64,000 nucleotides of DNA from Shimia sp. CNT1-13L.2 (GCF_024331145.1 NZ_JANDJO010000006.1:169516-233515), one strand, 5' to 3'; shown: positions 9,318 through 20,057, numbered from the stretch's first letter. Program-made: numbers and translations. The notes: generated by a model not told the origin, from the letters alone.

Positions 9318-10712
9318 TTACATGTGAATGACGCGCCCAAAGGCATCCAAAACGCTTTCGTGCATCATCTCGGAAAGGGTTGGATGCGGGAAGACGGTTT
9401 CCATCAGGTCTTCTTCCGTGGTCTCCAGCTTGCGGCCAATCACATAGCCCTGGATCATCTCGGTCACTTCGGCCCCGACCATATGCGCGCCCAGGAGTTC
9501 GCCGGTCTTGGCATCAAAGACGGTTTTGACCATGCCTTCCGGCTCCCCCAGCGCGATGGCCTTGCCATTGCCGATGAAGGGGAACCGCCCGACCTTGATG
9601 TCGTATCCCAATTCCTTGGCCTTGGCTTCGGTATAGCCAACCGAGGCCACTTGCGGATGGCAATAGGTGCAGCCTGCGATGCTTTCGGGTTTGACGGGAT
9701 GCGGTTTCTGACCTGCAATCAATTCGGCTACCATGACACCCTCGTGGCTCGCCTTGTGGGCAAGCCATGGCGCTCCTGCGATGTCGCCAATGGCAAAAAG
9801 GCCGTCAACACCCGTCCGGCAATAGGGATCGGTCACAACATGGGTGCGATCAACCTTCACACCCAATGCCTCAAGCCCAAGCCCTTCGACGTTGCCAACG
9901 ATCCCGACCGCCGAGATGACCGTGTCGAACTCAAGTTTTTCGACCTTGCCGCCGGTTTCAATATGCGCGGTGACCTTGCCTTTGGCGCGATCCAACTGCT
10001 TGACCATGGATTTCTCCATGATCTTCATACCCTGTTTCTGGAAGGCCTTCTTGGCGAAGGCCGAAATCTCGGCGTCTTCCACGGGCAGAACCCGGTCCAT
10101 GACTTCAACCACCGTCGTGTCTGAGCCCAGCGTATTATAGAAACTCGCGAATTCGATACCGATTGCGCCCGACCCAATCACCAGCAGTTTCTTGGGCATC
10201 CGCGGCGGGGTCAGAGCGTGTTTGTAGGTCCAGACCAGATCTCCGTCTGCTTCAAGGCCCGGCAATTCCCGCGCACGCGCACCTGTCGCCAGAACGATAT
10301 TCGGGGCGGCAAGGGTCTCGGTGCCCTTCTCCCTTTTGACGCTGACTTTGCCCTTGGCTGGCAAACTCGCCTCGCCCATAAACACGGCCACTTTGTTCTT
10401 TTTCATCAAGTGGCCGATGCCGGAATTCAGTTGCTTTGCAACCCCACGGGACCGTTTCACAACAGCATCAAGATCGAAACCGATCTTGTCCGCGCTCAGA
10501 CCGAATTCCCCGGCGCGCTCCATGAGATGAAACACCTCGGACGACCGCAACAGCGCCTTGGTTGGAATACATCCCCAATTGAGACAGATGCCGCCCATAT
10601 GCTCGCGTTCGACGATGGCGACCTTGAGACCAAGCTGAGCACCTCGGATAGCTGCCACATAGCCCCCCGGCCCTGCACCAATCACAATCATGTCGAAGCT
10701 TTTGTCGCTCAT
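9318..10712 (-). CDS. lpdA: Dihydrolipoyl dehydrogenase (E3)
   Basis: The 464-residue flavoprotein has the FAD motif IGAGPGGYVAAIRGAQ at the N-terminus and the redox disulfide GGICLNWGCIP (Cys43/Cys48). The NAD motif IGSGAIGIEFASFY lies mid-protein, and the C-terminal HPHPTLSEMMHE supplies the catalytic His-Glu pair. It reoxidises lipoyl groups of 2-oxoacid dehydrogenase complexes. It is not in the pdh operon 18 kb away, so which complex it mainly serves (pyruvate, 2-oxoglutarate, branched-chain or glycine cleavage) is open. Confidence 0.95.
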   Translation of the reverse strand: MSDKSFDMIVIGAGPGGYVAAIRGAQLGLKVAIVEREHMGGICLNWGCIPTKALLRSSEVFHLMERAGEFGLSADKIGFDLDAVVKRSRGVAKQLNSGIGHLMKKNKVAVFMGEASLPAKGKVSVKREKGTETLAAPNIVLATGARARELPGLEADGDLVWTYKHALTPPRMPKKLLVIGSGAIGIEFASFYNTLGSDTTVVEVMDRVLPVEDAEISAFAKKAFQKQGMKIMEKSMVKQLDRAKGKVTAHIETGGKVEKLEFDTVISAVGIVGNVEGLGLEALGVKVDRTHVVTDPYCRTGVDGLFAIGDIAGAPWLAHKASHEGVMVAELIAGQKPHPVKPESIAGCTYCHPQVASVGYTEAKAKELGYDIKVGRFPFIGNGKAIALGEPEGMVKTVFDAKTGELLGAHMVGAEVTEMIQGYVIGRKLETTEEDLMETVFPHPTLSEMMHESVLDAFGRVIHM

Positions 10713-10771
10713 CCGGACCTCCCAATCTCTTTTGAAAAAGCCTAGAGGAGATTCCCTGAGACATCAACGAA

Positions 10772-10797
10772 CTGCCCGCACCAATCGGTACGGGCAG
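10772..10797 (-). terminator. Hairpin between the DUF924 gene and lpdA
   Basis: An 11-bp stem with a 4-base loop forms on the minus strand. One pair is G-U only in minus-strand RNA and a C/A mismatch on the plus strand, which supports a minus-strand transcript. No clear T-run follows, so it may be a weak terminator or a processing hairpin after the DUF924 gene. Confidence 0.4.
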
Positions 10798-10824
10798 CTC
10801 AGATTTCGACTAGAAGGAAACCGC

Positions 10825-11403
10825 CTAGCTTGCGGCGCGCAGATCCTCGACAGTGCGTCCATATCCGCCGCTGTCGACATAAGCTTTCTCGGCCCCCGTA
10901 AAGGTGCGGTCCAACGCATCGTTGCGATACGGAAACCGACCGAAAAGCCGGATGATCTCTCGATGGGCCCGGGCGTGTAGGATGTTGTCATCTCCACCTT
11001 CGGGCATCCGCTCTTTCATCAGGCGCACACAGCGTTCCTGGTCGCACAGGTTTTCGGAGTGCATCATTGGCAGGTAGAAGAACTGTCTGGCCGGCTCGTC
11101 GATCCGAAGGTCCCACTTTTTGTCCACGGCCGCCTTGGCCGCAGCCAGCGCAGCCCGATCAGACGCGAAGGCGCGGGATGTGCCGCGGAACATGTTGCGT
11201 GGGAACTGATCGTTCAAGATCACGTAAGCCAGAACACCGCTTGGATAGGTCAGCCACTGGGCGAAGTTGCCTTCCTGAGCCTTTTTCCACGTGTCCATGA
11301 ACTTGTCTCTGATCTTCTGATCAAGCTCTTCGGACACAGCGTACCAACCCTCTGGCCCGGTTTCATCGAGCCAGAAACTCAAAATCTCTTCGGGGCTGCT
11401 CAT
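10825..11403 (-). CDS. DUF924 family protein
   Basis: The 192-residue protein has the DUF924 pattern: N-terminal EEILSFWLDE, central VLAYVILNDQFPRNMFRG, then FFYLPMMHSE and a C-terminal GRFPYRN segment. The family is an all-alpha, TPR-like fold of unknown function, common in proteobacteria. It appears monocistronic, with a hairpin after it. Identity is firm, function unknown. Confidence 0.85.
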   Translation of the reverse strand: MSSPEEILSFWLDETGPEGWYAVSEELDQKIRDKFMDTWKKAQEGNFAQWLTYPSGVLAYVILNDQFPRNMFRGTSRAFASDRAALAAAKAAVDKKWDLRIDEPARQFFYLPMMHSENLCDQERCVRLMKERMPEGGDDNILHARAHREIIRLFGRFPYRNDALDRTFTGAEKAYVDSGGYGRTVEDLRAAS

Positions 11404-11503
11404 TGCCCTGTCTCCTCACCTTCATCACCACCCAAGTGACATAAAAACGTTACACAGGATGTTGTCAGGTTTAACAGTAACAATTTGCGTCAATGACGAC
11501 ATA

Positions 11504-12763
11504 TTATGTCGCCGTCGCGCTTTCTTCCTCTTCCTGGGCCGTTTCGATGGCAAATTCCTGCGCAACTTCAACCGCAACTGGTGACGAAGTGGGCAAGACC
11601 GGCGCGTAAGCCCCTGTTTCTGCAACTGTTGCACGGCGTGTCATCCGGTACGCGGCATAGCCCCCCATCACTAGAAGCAAGGCCGCGATGAACAGGAAGA
11701 ACCCCTGTGCGCCGATGGCCCCCATGATCCAGCCAGTCAAAACCGGGCCGGCAATTGCCCCAACGCCGTTGATGAAAACCATCCCGCCAGAAGCTGCGGC
11801 CATGTCTTCGACATCAAGAAAGTCGTTGGTGTGGGCGATCAGCAGCGAATACAGCGGGTTGGACATGCCTCCTACCAGCGTTGCCGCCACAAGCAGCATC
11901 CAGAAGCTGCTGCCCGATGCCATGCCGATCAATGCGCCGACACCACCCACGAGAGCAGCAACCATGATGAGGACACGACGGTCCATCCGGTCCGACATCC
12001 ACCCCAGCGGGTATTGAACAATCGTCGCGCCGACATAGAAGGCCCCTACAAAGATCGAGATTTCCCCAACGGACAGGCCAATCGAGGCCCCGTACACCGC
12101 CGACATGCCAAACTGTGCCGAGAACACGCCCCCAAGCAGGAACATACCGACAGCGCCCAAAGGCGAGTTCTTGGCAAGCTCCCTGAGGCTCATCGGTTTG
12201 GTGGCATCGAATGCCGGCGTCGGAGAAATGCTGAGAAGAATGGGGGCGAAGGAGATCGAAACCAGCACCGACGGGATGATGAACAAGACGTACCCCGATG
12301 GGTCTGCCGTCACCAAAAGCGCCTGTGCGGCAACGATCCCGATCATCTGGACAATCAAGTAGAGCGACAATGCCTTGCCGCGAGTCTCGTTGGTTGCTGC
12401 GTTGTTGAGCCAGCTTTCCGCGGTCACGTACACGCCGGAAAAGCAGAAACCGATGATCACGCGCCCGACGATCCACACCCAGGGATGCGCGAAGGTTGGA
12501 AAGAGGATCAGAACAGCCGAAATGAACGAAGCAAGCGCCGCGAAGACACGCACGTGACCAACCCGGCGGATCATCTCGGGTGCCATGCGCGACCCACCAA
12601 GGAAGCCAAGAAAGTAGGCCGACATGACAATCGACATCTCAAGCGTCGAGAAGCCCTCGATTTCACCGCGAATACCCAAAAGCGTTGACTGAAGACCGTT
12701 GCCGACCATCAGAAGCATCATGCCCAGCAGCAGCGCCCAAGCATTTGAAAGGAACATGAACAT
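11504..12763 (-). CDS. MFS transporter
   Basis: The 419-residue protein contains about twelve hydrophobic segments. The loop SRMAPEMIRRVGHVRVFA between helices 2 and 3 and GWMSDRMDRR between helices 7 and 8 are the usual MFS motif-A positions, and GEIEGFSTLEMSIVMSAYFLGF resembles YcaD-type carriers. The substrate is unknown. The ATG at 12763 has AAGGAG six bases upstream; an upstream in-frame start at 12787 would bury that site. The C-terminal tail is long, acidic and probably cytoplasmic. A 12-bp inverted repeat lies 45 bases upstream. Confidence 0.85.
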   Translation of the reverse strand: MFMFLSNAWALLLGMMLLMVGNGLQSTLLGIRGEIEGFSTLEMSIVMSAYFLGFLGGSRMAPEMIRRVGHVRVFAALASFISAVLILFPTFAHPWVWIVGRVIIGFCFSGVYVTAESWLNNAATNETRGKALSLYLIVQMIGIVAAQALLVTADPSGYVLFIIPSVLVSISFAPILLSISPTPAFDATKPMSLRELAKNSPLGAVGMFLLGGVFSAQFGMSAVYGASIGLSVGEISIFVGAFYVGATIVQYPLGWMSDRMDRRVLIMVAALVGGVGALIGMASGSSFWMLLVAATLVGGMSNPLYSLLIAHTNDFLDVEDMAAASGGMVFINGVGAIAGPVLTGWIMGAIGAQGFFLFIAALLLVMGGYAAYRMTRRATVAETGAYAPVLPTSSPVAVEVAQEFAIETAQEEEESATAT

Positions 12764-12807
12764 CGCGGTCTCCTTACTCGAATCCACTGCGAGATAACGC
12801 GGTTGCG

Positions 12808-12834
12808 AGTCGCAGATAAACCTTATCTGCGACT
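12808..12834 (-). repeat. 12-bp inverted repeat between queA and the MFS gene
   Basis: AGTCGCAGATAA and TTATCTGCGACT are perfect arms around a 3-base loop. No T-run follows on either strand. The element is 32 bases after the queA stop and 45 bases before the MFS start on the same strand. It could be an operator for the transporter or an RNA hairpin. Confidence 0.5.
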
Positions 12835-12865
12835 TCGAAGTGTCAAACCCGGCAGAATACGACTC

Positions 12866-13912
12866 TTACGGTATCAGCAAAGACGCATCGCCATAGGAGA
12901 AAAATCTGTAGCGCTCTGAAATCGCATGATCATACACCCTGCGCATCCGATCCTGCCCCATGAGTGCCGAAACAAGCATCATCAGCGTGGACTTCGGCAG
13001 GTGGAAATTGGTCATCAAGGCATCGGCCACGTGAAAAGTGAAACTGGGGTAGATGAAAATGTCGGTTGCGCCTGTCCAGGGTGCAATCTGTCCGCCACGT
13101 CCCGCGCTTTCGATCAGCCGAAGCGCCGTAGTGCCCACCGGAATGACCCGCCCACCGCCAGCTTTGGTGTCCGCGATTTCCTGCGCAGCGATCTCGCTGA
13201 CCTGCCCCCACTCAGAGTGCATCTTGTGCTTGGTCACGTCGTCGACCTTGACCGGTAGGAAGGTGCCCGCACCGACATGCAGGGTGACATAGGTAAAGCC
13301 GACACCCTTCGCGGCAAGCCTCTCCAGAAGCGGCTCGTCGAAATGCAGCGATGCGGTGGGGGCCGCCACCGCTCCGGTGTTGCGGGCAAAGACGGTTTGA
13401 TAGTCATCCTTGTCCTGCTCGTCGGCCGCGCGCTTGGCGGCAATATAGGGCGGCAAGGGCATTGCCCCGACATCCGCCAGCGCTTGGTCGAAATCATCTC
13501 CGGCAAGATTGAAACGCAGTTCCCCCTGCCCGTCCGCCTTGTGTTCAAGCGTGGCAGTCAAGGCATCCGAGAAAACGATCACTTCGCCTTCGCGGATTTT
13601 CTTCAATGGTTTCAACAATCCCATCCACGTGCCCGAGGCCTGCGGCTCAAGCAGGGTCACTTCGATCTTGGCGCGGGTTTCCCCTTCCGGCCCGCTGCGC
13701 GCCCGAAATCCCGTCAACCGCGCAGGGATCACCTTGGTGTCGTTGAGAACAAGCCGATCACCCGGCTGCAGCCAGTCGACAAGGTCGGTCACAACTTGAT
13801 CCAATATTTCGTCCCCATTCGCCACCAGAAGGCGGGCAGAACTGCGAGGAGACGCGGGACGCGTCGCAATGAGGTCTTCGGGAAGGTCGAAGTCGAAATC
13901 GGAAAGCTGCAT
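12866..13912 (-). CDS. queA: tRNA preQ1(34) S-adenosylmethionine ribosyltransferase-isomerase
   Basis: The 348-residue protein is full length for QueA. It starts with [17 protein letters not shown], contains the [16 protein letters not shown] segment, [12 protein letters not shown] [14 protein letters not shown], and ends with the [18 protein letters not shown] motif. It moves the ribosyl part of SAM onto 7-aminomethyl-7-deazaguanine at tRNA position 34 in queuosine synthesis. Its start is five bases after the stop of the AsmA-like gene, so the two are likely co-transcribed. Confidence 0.97.
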   Translation of the reverse strand: MQLSDFDFDLPEDLIATRPASPRSSARLLVANGDEILDQVVTDLVDWLQPGDRLVLNDTKVIPARLTGFRARSGPEGETRAKIEVTLLEPQASGTWMGLLKPLKKIREGEVIVFSDALTATLEHKADGQGELRFNLAGDDFDQALADVGAMPLPPYIAAKRAADEQDKDDYQTVFARNTGAVAAPTASLHFDEPLLERLAAKGVGFTYVTLHVGAGTFLPVKVDDVTKHKMHSEWGQVSEIAAQEIADTKAGGGRVIPVGTTALRLIESAGRGGQIAPWTGATDIFIYPSFTFHVADALMTNFHLPKSTLMMLVSALMGQDRMRRVYDHAISERYRFFSYGDASLLIP

Positions 13913-13917
13913 GAAGC

Positions 13918-16900
13918 TCAGTCTTTTAGCTTGGGTGGCGGGCGGCGGAAAATCTCTCGAAAGAAGCCCGGCGTCAAGGCCGATAGCGGATTGACGGATA
14001 CTCGAAGTGCATCCGGCTGCCCTTGCAAACGATAGTTGAAGGCAATCAAGCCCTCTCCTTTCTTGGAGATCACCCGACCAATGGCATTTACGAAGTAGAT
14101 CGGCGAGATCGCACCCTGAAAGTCCATCTGCTTAGTCTTCATGTCATAAGCCCCATCCATCGAGACCCCCATCGAAGGACCGACCGCGCTGCTCTGTGTC
14201 ACGATAATCTGCCGAGGCGTTAGACGGAACTGCCCGGACAGTTCGGAAAAAGTGATACCTGGTCCATTCAGCTGATCCAAGAGACCGACAATACTGATCG
14301 CGTTGATCAATTCGGCAAGCGCCGGCGCGCCCTGAACTTTCACACCATTCGCAGCAACGGTGCCATCGTAGGTGCCCTTGCGTTCATGAGGAACAAGCGA
14401 GACATCCATCGTGCCCTGCGGGGCGGCTTTGGCAAACCCAAGTGCATCGATCACCTGACCTGCCCGCTCTGAAAAAATGCGAAAGGCGCTGCGCCCGTTT
14501 TCGTGGGGAAGTACCTGGCCATTCACCGGGGCAATCCCGTTCAGGTTTCCGGAAAATGCGCCTCGAAGACCGCCCGATTGCACAAACTCGGCCCGCACGC
14601 CGGAAAGAAACAGGCTTTCGCTGACCTGCACACGGTCAAGACGGGCAGAAATTGGCCCGGCAGCCTGCCCTCCGCTTGAGCGACCACCACCCGTCGGCAA
14701 GCCCCGAACATCGGCGACACCTCCGGTAATCACCACCTCCGGAGACTTGCCCTTCCCACGCCCGCGCAACTCGGCCTGTCCCTGAAACCAGTTGCCAATC
14801 GAAAGCTCATCGAAACTGGCCAGCTGCAAACCACCAGCGTCACTGAGGGTCACACTCCCCTTTGCATCCAGTCCGGAGGCCGAGAAGGAAAGACGATCCA
14901 CCTTGGCCGGTGTCGTCAAGGTCACATCCACCTCAAGTTCACCTGATTTCTCCTTCGGCTTGCTCCAGCCAATTGGTGCAAGCGACAGGCGCACCCCGGA
15001 GACATCCGAGGACAAAGAGAGCTTGGGGGGCGTTCCCCTTGCGAAATCAATGCGAAAATCTGCTGTTCCCTGCCCCGTCACGGCCCCCTCTGGCAAGCCG
15101 ATGTTGAATTCGTCAATCGCACGTTCGCTAAGTTCGCTGATGCCAACGAGCTCGCTCGTGGCCCCTTTCCCCCGCCCTATCCCGGTTTTGAAGGTGGCGG
15201 ACACCGGAAGCGCGCCCACCACGCCTGTTCCCGAAATCGTCAGCAAATCGTTCGTGATGACGCTCTCAACCTGCCCGCGGATTTCCTTGTCCTTGATAAA
15301 ATGTGAGGTTCGAATGTCGCTACTCGTGGCCTTGGCGACAAAGTGAACCTCTTCAATTGGCACCTTCTTCTTGAGGCGAAGCTTAATGTCGCCTTCTGCT
15401 TTCACGTGCCCTTTGGCCAGGCCAACCGGAAGTTTGACCTTGTCCATGATCGAAAGCGGAGGCCGGTTCAACAGCGACAAAGCCGCGGTGATATCGCCCT
15501 GCGCCTTGGCTTGAACATGGGCCGGTGCAATTTTCTGCCGGGTATCCAGGATCGTGAAACCCGTCCCCGTGACATCCACGTCTCCGCCCTCGTCCGCCGT
15601 GACAATCCCTCGCTCCGCACCGACACGGAACTGATTGTCCTTGAACATCGCGTAACCGGCACCACCCTGGATGACCGGAAGGGCCTTCATGAAGCGCAGG
15701 GTCAGATCATGAAATTGAAAATCCGCATAGATTGACGGAGGTTGCGCGACACGGGATCTCACGGCCAGATTGATGTCACGCATATTCATTTGGTGAACAT
15801 TCTCTGAAATCCAGGTGCGCAGCTTGGGTTTCACCTGTTCCGGCCATAGGTTCAGGACAGACTCCGGATGCGTGGCGGTCATGTGACCATTCAGGGCGTA
15901 CTCCCAATTGTCTTCCCCGGTCGAGAGCTGGCCGTCCAGAAGCAGCATCTGCCCCCCCTGCCGCAACACCATTTGTCCGAGCGAGAGTTCAAAGGGATCA
16001 AGTTGCAATCTGAAGTCAGCAAACGACTGATCCAGCGAAACCGGTGTTTCCTCCAAGAGCATCGGGTTGACTTCAAGCTGGTCCAGTTGAAGCTGAACCA
16101 CCATCTCTTCGGGCACCCCCTGCGTGAGCTTTCGCAGGTGGGCGGTTCCATGAGCAATCGCCCGCAACCAATTGGCCTGAATAGACAATTCATCCAGCAC
16201 AAGAGAATTTGTGCCTGGGTGATACGACAGATAGGTGTGGGCCTGCTCGAAGGGCACAGGGCGCACGCTTTCGTTGGGTTGAACGACCCCTTCGCCGATC
16301 TGAAGTGCGATGCTGGTCTGACCCAGGGCACCATTTTCGTCGGTCGAAGCCCGCAAAGACCCGGAAATCGGCGCCCTCAGAATGTCGAGCCAGGCAAGCG
16401 CAGGTGTCTGCGACGCGATGTCTTCCGACGGCATATCCTCGAAGGTCACCCCGAAATCTGCGACGTCAGAGCCAAACCGCGTGGAATACGTCACCTCAAG
16501 CGAAGACACATAGGCCCGCGCTCCGACAGCCACGAGGTTGGCCGACAGCGAAACGTCATCCCCGTCCCGTTTCAGACGTGCCTGCCCACCATCGATTGTC
16601 CATGCCTTGCCAGCGCGAACATCCTCATAGCGCAGGGTGACGGAGTCCAACTGAACACTGTCCAAATCACTCAGGCCGTCACGCGACAGAACGGCTTTGA
16701 TCTGACGCCCGATATCCGGAACTTGCGTTTGCCGGTTGATTGGATCAACCGACTGCCCTGCGCCACCGATTGCCACATCGATGGCCCCATCCCGAAGCCG
16801 GCGCACGATCAGGTAGATTCCAGAAATCCGTATAGAACTTGGGGCAATCTGCATATCCCCCAAGGCCCCGGCCGATAGCGCCGTTTCGATTTCCTCGACT

Positions 16901-17142
16901 TCCACGACACCGCCGGTGTCCGGGTCACTCAGAGTGATCCCCCGGGCCTGAATCCGGGGCGACCACCCCTCATCAACCACCAGCAAAATATCGCCGATTG
17001 TCGTCTCCAATTGGGGGAAGCGCTCGACCAGTTCTTGTTCGATGCGGTCCTTGGCCCAATCCGGCAGCGTGATAGGACGCCCGACAACAGCAAAGATTCC
17101 AACCGCCACAAACAGGGCCAAACCGGCAAGGCTGATCAACAC
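13918..17142 (-). CDS. Large AsmA-like / DUF3971-type envelope protein
   Basis: The product is at least 1,074 residues: a single N-terminal membrane helix ([20 protein letters not shown]), then a very long beta-rich body with an AsmA-like C-terminal part, as in the YhdP group. These bridge-like proteins are implicated in phospholipid transport or outer-membrane homeostasis. The usual start at 17142 is GTG directly at the helix. The same frame stays open to about 17256 with no ATG, GTG or TTG and encodes a basic run (RPRRRRRIG) just before the helix. A CTG at 17214 may therefore be the true start. It is followed closely by queA. Confidence 0.75.
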   Translation of the reverse strand: MLISLAGLALFVAVGIFAVVGRPITLPDWAKDRIEQELVERFPQLETTIGDILLVVDEGWSPRIQARGITLSDPDTGGVVEVEEIETALSAGALGDMQIAPSSIRISGIYLIVRRLRDGAIDVAIGGAGQSVDPINRQTQVPDIGRQIKAVLSRDGLSDLDSVQLDSVTLRYEDVRAGKAWTIDGGQARLKRDGDDVSLSANLVAVGARAYVSSLEVTYSTRFGSDVADFGVTFEDMPSEDIASQTPALAWLDILRAPISGSLRASTDENGALGQTSIALQIGEGVVQPNESVRPVPFEQAHTYLSYHPGTNSLVLDELSIQANWLRAIAHGTAHLRKLTQGVPEEMVVQLQLDQLEVNPMLLEETPVSLDQSFADFRLQLDPFELSLGQMVLRQGGQMLLLDGQLSTGEDNWEYALNGHMTATHPESVLNLWPEQVKPKLRTWISENVHQMNMRDINLAVRSRVAQPPSIYADFQFHDLTLRFMKALPVIQGGAGYAMFKDNQFRVGAERGIVTADEGGDVDVTGTGFTILDTRQKIAPAHVQAKAQGDITAALSLLNRPPLSIMDKVKLPVGLAKGHVKAEGDIKLRLKKKVPIEEVHFVAKATSSDIRTSHFIKDKEIRGQVESVITNDLLTISGTGVVGALPVSATFKTGIGRGKGATSELVGISELSERAIDEFNIGLPEGAVTGQGTADFRIDFARGTPPKLSLSSDVSGVRLSLAPIGWSKPKEKSGELEVDVTLTTPAKVDRLSFSASGLDAKGSVTLSDAGGLQLASFDELSIGNWFQGQAELRGRGKGKSPEVVITGGVADVRGLPTGGGRSSGGQAAGPISARLDRVQVSESLFLSGVRAEFVQSGGLRGAFSGNLNGIAPVNGQVLPHENGRSAFRIFSERAGQVIDALGFAKAAPQGTMDVSLVPHERKGTYDGTVAANGVKVQGAPALAELINAISIVGLLDQLNGPGITFSELSGQFRLTPRQIIVTQSSAVGPSMGVSMDGAYDMKTKQMDFQGAISPIYFVNAIGRVISKKGEGLIAFNYRLQGQPDALRVSVNPLSALTPGFFREIFRRPPPKLKD

Positions 17143-17298
17143 CCAAAGGCCTATGCGACGCCTGCGACGTGGCCGCGGACGTTCTTCAGGCGCGCTATTT
17201 GGGGTCTCGTTCAGAGGTTTTCTCTTTCGGTTTGCTTTGGACTTGCCCGCCCTATCTCATCATATACGTTATGGCCACCAGACCCAAGGAATCTCAAG

Positions 17299-17760
17299 AT
17301 GTTTGAACTGCTTGACCCCGCTCCGGACTTCACACTTCCGGCAACCGGCGATGCAACTATCACGCTCTCTGACATACGCCCTTCCCCTGTCGTGCTCTTC
17401 TTCTATCCGCGCGACAACACCCCGGGCTGCACCAAGGAAGCCATCGGCTTTACCGAGGCGCTTGCAGAGTTTGACGCGCTCGGCGTGAAAATCATCGGCA
17501 TCTCGAAAGACGATATGGCGTCACACGAGAAGTTCGTGGCCAAGAAGGAACTGGGAATGCCGCTGGTGTCCGACGCTGAAGGCGATGCCTGCGAGCGCTA
17601 CGGCGTCTGGAAAGAGAAAAAGATGTACGGCAAAACCTTCATGGGCATCGAACGGTCGACCTTTCTGATTGACACAGAGGGCCGGGTCGCCGCGATGTGG
17701 CGCAAGGTCAAGGTCGACGGACACGTCGCCGAAGTCCTGGAGGCGGCAAAAGCCCTGTGA
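17299..17760 (+). CDS. bcp: Thioredoxin-dependent thiol peroxidase (Bcp/PrxQ)
   Basis: The 153-residue peroxiredoxin has the active-site segment FFYPRDNTPGCTKEA with peroxidatic Cys44. The resolving cysteine five residues later, found in E. coli Bcp, is absent (Ile at that place); Cys98 is the only other cysteine and may substitute. It would reduce H2O2 and organic peroxides with thioredoxin. Its stop overlaps the GTG start of the DUF455 gene by four bases, which suggests translational coupling. It is divergent from the AsmA-like gene. Confidence 0.92.
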   Translation: MFELLDPAPDFTLPATGDATITLSDIRPSPVVLFFYPRDNTPGCTKEAIGFTEALAEFDALGVKIIGISKDDMASHEKFVAKKELGMPLVSDAEGDACERYGVWKEKKMYGKTFMGIERSTFLIDTEGRVAAMWRKVKVDGHVAEVLEAAKAL

Positions 17761-18590
17761 CACCCAAATCTCTGTCTCAAATGGCCGTCGAAGTGCTGAC
17801 CACTGCCGACGGCCGCGCCAAAACGGCCCTTTCGCACAAATACGCTGTGGAGTGGTTTGCGTCTCGCAAGGTCGAAGCACCACTGGCCATCGGGGACGCA
17901 ACGCCGCCCGACCGCCCGTCGCGTCCCGAAAAGCCCGAACTCCTATCGCCGCGTGATGTCCCCAAACGCCGCCCCGGCAGCCCGCAGGGACGCATCGCCC
18001 TGTTGCATGCCGTTGCCCATATCGAATTGAATGCCGTGGATTTGCATTGGGACATCGTCGCGCGGTTCACCGACACTCCGATGCCGCTTGGTTTCTATGA
18101 CGACTGGGTCAAGTCGGCCAACGAAGAATCGAAACATTTCAACATGGTATGCGACTGCCTTGAAGAAATGGGCAGCTTCTATGGGGCGCTTCCTGCGCAT
18201 GCAGGCATGTGGCGAGCCGCAGAAGATACGGCACAGGATTTCCTCGGGCGGCTGGCGGTGGTTCCAATGGTACTCGAGGCCCGCGGCCTTGATGTGACGC
18301 CCGGCATGATCGAGATCTTCAAGAAGGCCAATGAAACCCGGACCATCGAAGCGCTGAACGTGATCTACGCCGAAGAGGTCGGCCACGTCGCATACGGGTC
18401 CAAATGGTTCAACTTTCTCTGCGGCAGGGACAACCTTGATCCCAAGGCCGAGTTCCACGCGCTTGTTCAAAAGTATTTCCACTCGGCCCTCAAGCCTCCG
18501 TTCAACGAGGAAAAACGCGCCGAAGCGGGACTGCCGCCTGACTTCTACTGGCCGCTTGCCGATGAATTGCCGCCGCCCTACGCGCGCTGA
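17757..18590 (+). CDS. DUF455 ferritin-like protein
   Basis: The 277-residue protein has the ferritin-like DUF455 pattern with metal-ligand-type Glu/His motifs in order: HIELNAVDLHWD, ANEESKHF, EARGLD and YAEEVGHVAYG. These suggest a di-iron or di-manganese four-helix bundle; the reaction is unknown. The GTG at 17757, in a GTGA overlap with the bcp stop, was chosen because the resulting MTPKSLSQMAVEVLTTADGR start fits the family. ATG 17781 is an alternative. Coupling to bcp hints at an oxidative-stress link. Confidence 0.8.
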   Translation: MTPKSLSQMAVEVLTTADGRAKTALSHKYAVEWFASRKVEAPLAIGDATPPDRPSRPEKPELLSPRDVPKRRPGSPQGRIALLHAVAHIELNAVDLHWDIVARFTDTPMPLGFYDDWVKSANEESKHFNMVCDCLEEMGSFYGALPAHAGMWRAAEDTAQDFLGRLAVVPMVLEARGLDVTPGMIEIFKKANETRTIEALNVIYAEEVGHVAYGSKWFNFLCGRDNLDPKAEFHALVQKYFHSALKPPFNEEKRAEAGLPPDFYWPLADELPPPYAR

Positions 18591-18743
18591 TCGGCAGAAG
18601 ATTGCCAACCGCGCCCATGCGCCTCATTGAGAAATCCCCGGAACTGGGCAAAAAACTTGCCCGGTTACGCCCAAATCGTTAAGACATCCGCGACCGGGCC
18701 AACCAAGAGCCTGGAGATGGGGCAAGGGACTAAGGAAAACAAA

Positions 18744-20057
18744 GTGCGCACGCGTCTGGCAATTCGAACACACGCCTTTCTGGAACGGTACTTCCCCGAA
18801 CGTCGCCTGTTTCTGCGCTCTGAAGATGACACGCGTTTTATTCGCCTGCGCCCCAGCACCCAATTGGTCGGCTTTCTGGGCGGAACCTTCTTTGTGGCAT
18901 GGACGATCATTGCCACCGCAATCCTGCTTATGGACTCGATTGGTGCTGGCAATTTCCGTGAACAGGCACGCCGTGATCAGCAGACCTATGAACAGCGTCT
19001 GAACGATCTCTCGGATGAGCGCGACGCCCGCACAGAAGAAGCCCTCGCGGCCCAGGAACGGTTCAACTCTGCTCTGACCCAGATTTCCGCCATGCAATCG
19101 GAACTCCTGGCCTCGGAAACGCGTCGTCGTGAACTTGAGACCGGTATCGAAGTGATCCAGGCCACCCTGCGCCGCACCATGAGCGAGCGTGATCTGGCCC
19201 GACTGGAAGCGACAGAACTCAAAGACGATGCTTCAGGCGATGTTTCTGCGCTGGCCGCTGGCTCGCCGCTTGGAAATGAGATGGTCACCGCGCTTTCTGA
19301 TGCGTTGCAAGAGACCGCTGCCGAGCGTGACAAGGTGATCAGTGACGCCCGCGCCGCACTGGACCTTGCCGAAGAAATGCGTCTGGAACTGGCGTTGATG
19401 GAAGAAAAGAACGATCAGATCTTCCGCCAGCTAGAAGACGCCATGACCGTATCTGTGGAACCTCTTGAAAAGATGTTCCAATCCGCCGGTCTCGACACCA
19501 AGTCGTTGCTGGAAGAAGTGCGCCGTGGATATGATGGTCAGGGCGGCCCGATGCTGCCGCTGTCGTTCTCCACGAAGGGCGGCGAACTGACCGAGGAAAC
19601 CATCCGCGCCAACAATCTGCTGGACAAGATGGATCGCCTGAACATCTACCGTATCGCGGCAGAAACCGCCCCGTTCACGGAACCCCTGCGCGGCGCGTTC
19701 CGCTACACCAGCGGATTTGGCATGCGTTGGGGACGGATGCACAAAGGCACGGATTTCGCGGCCCGTCACGGCACGCCGATCTATGCCACCGCAGACGGTG
19801 TGGTTATCCACGCCGATTGGCAGTCGGCCTATGGCCGCCTGATCAAGATCCAACATGAGTTTGGTATCGAAACACGTTACGCCCACCTCTCCAAAATCCG
19901 TGTAAAGAAAGGCCAAAGGGTCTCGCGCGGAGACCTTATTGGTGATATGGGCAACTCTGGACGTTCCACCGGAACACACCTTCACTACGAGATCCGGGTC
20001 AATGGCCGGGCCGTGAACCCGATGAAATTTATCAAGGCTGGAAGAGATGTTTTCTAA
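18744..20057 (+). CDS. M23 (LytM) family metallopeptidase with coiled coil
   Basis: The 437-residue protein has a basic N-terminus, one membrane helix at about residues 41-63 and a long Glu/Arg-rich coiled coil to about residue 260. The C-terminal LytM domain has zinc-ligand motifs HKGTDFAARHG and HLHYEI. It is a periplasmic, inner-membrane-anchored peptidoglycan endopeptidase or divisome/morphogenesis factor. The GTG at 18744 has AAGGA seven bases upstream; ATG 18717 or an ATG at 18627 would add an N-terminus unlike the family. It overlaps the bactofilin gene by 11 bases, and such pairs are common in alphaproteobacteria and epsilonproteobacteria. Confidence 0.85.
   Translation: MRTRLAIRTHAFLERYFPERRLFLRSEDDTRFIRLRPSTQLVGFLGGTFFVAWTIIATAILLMDSIGAGNFREQARRDQQTYEQRLNDLSDERDARTEEALAAQERFNSALTQISAMQSELLASETRRRELETGIEVIQATLRRTMSERDLARLEATELKDDASGDVSALAAGSPLGNEMVTALSDALQETAAERDKVISDARAALDLAEEMRLELALMEEKNDQIFRQLEDAMTVSVEPLEKMFQSAGLDTKSLLEEVRRGYDGQGGPMLPLSFSTKGGELTEETIRANNLLDKMDRLNIYRIAAETAPFTEPLRGAFRYTSGFGMRWGRMHKGTDFAARHGTPIYATADGVVIHADWQSAYGRLIKIQHEFGIETRYAHLSKIRVKKGQRVSRGDLIGDMGNSGRSTGTHLHYEIRVNGRAVNPMKFIKAGRDVF

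Noticed and set aside
18627..18743. Longer N-terminus for the M23 peptidase
   Set aside because: The added residues have no transmembrane or signal features, and the best Shine-Dalgarno points to GTG 18744.
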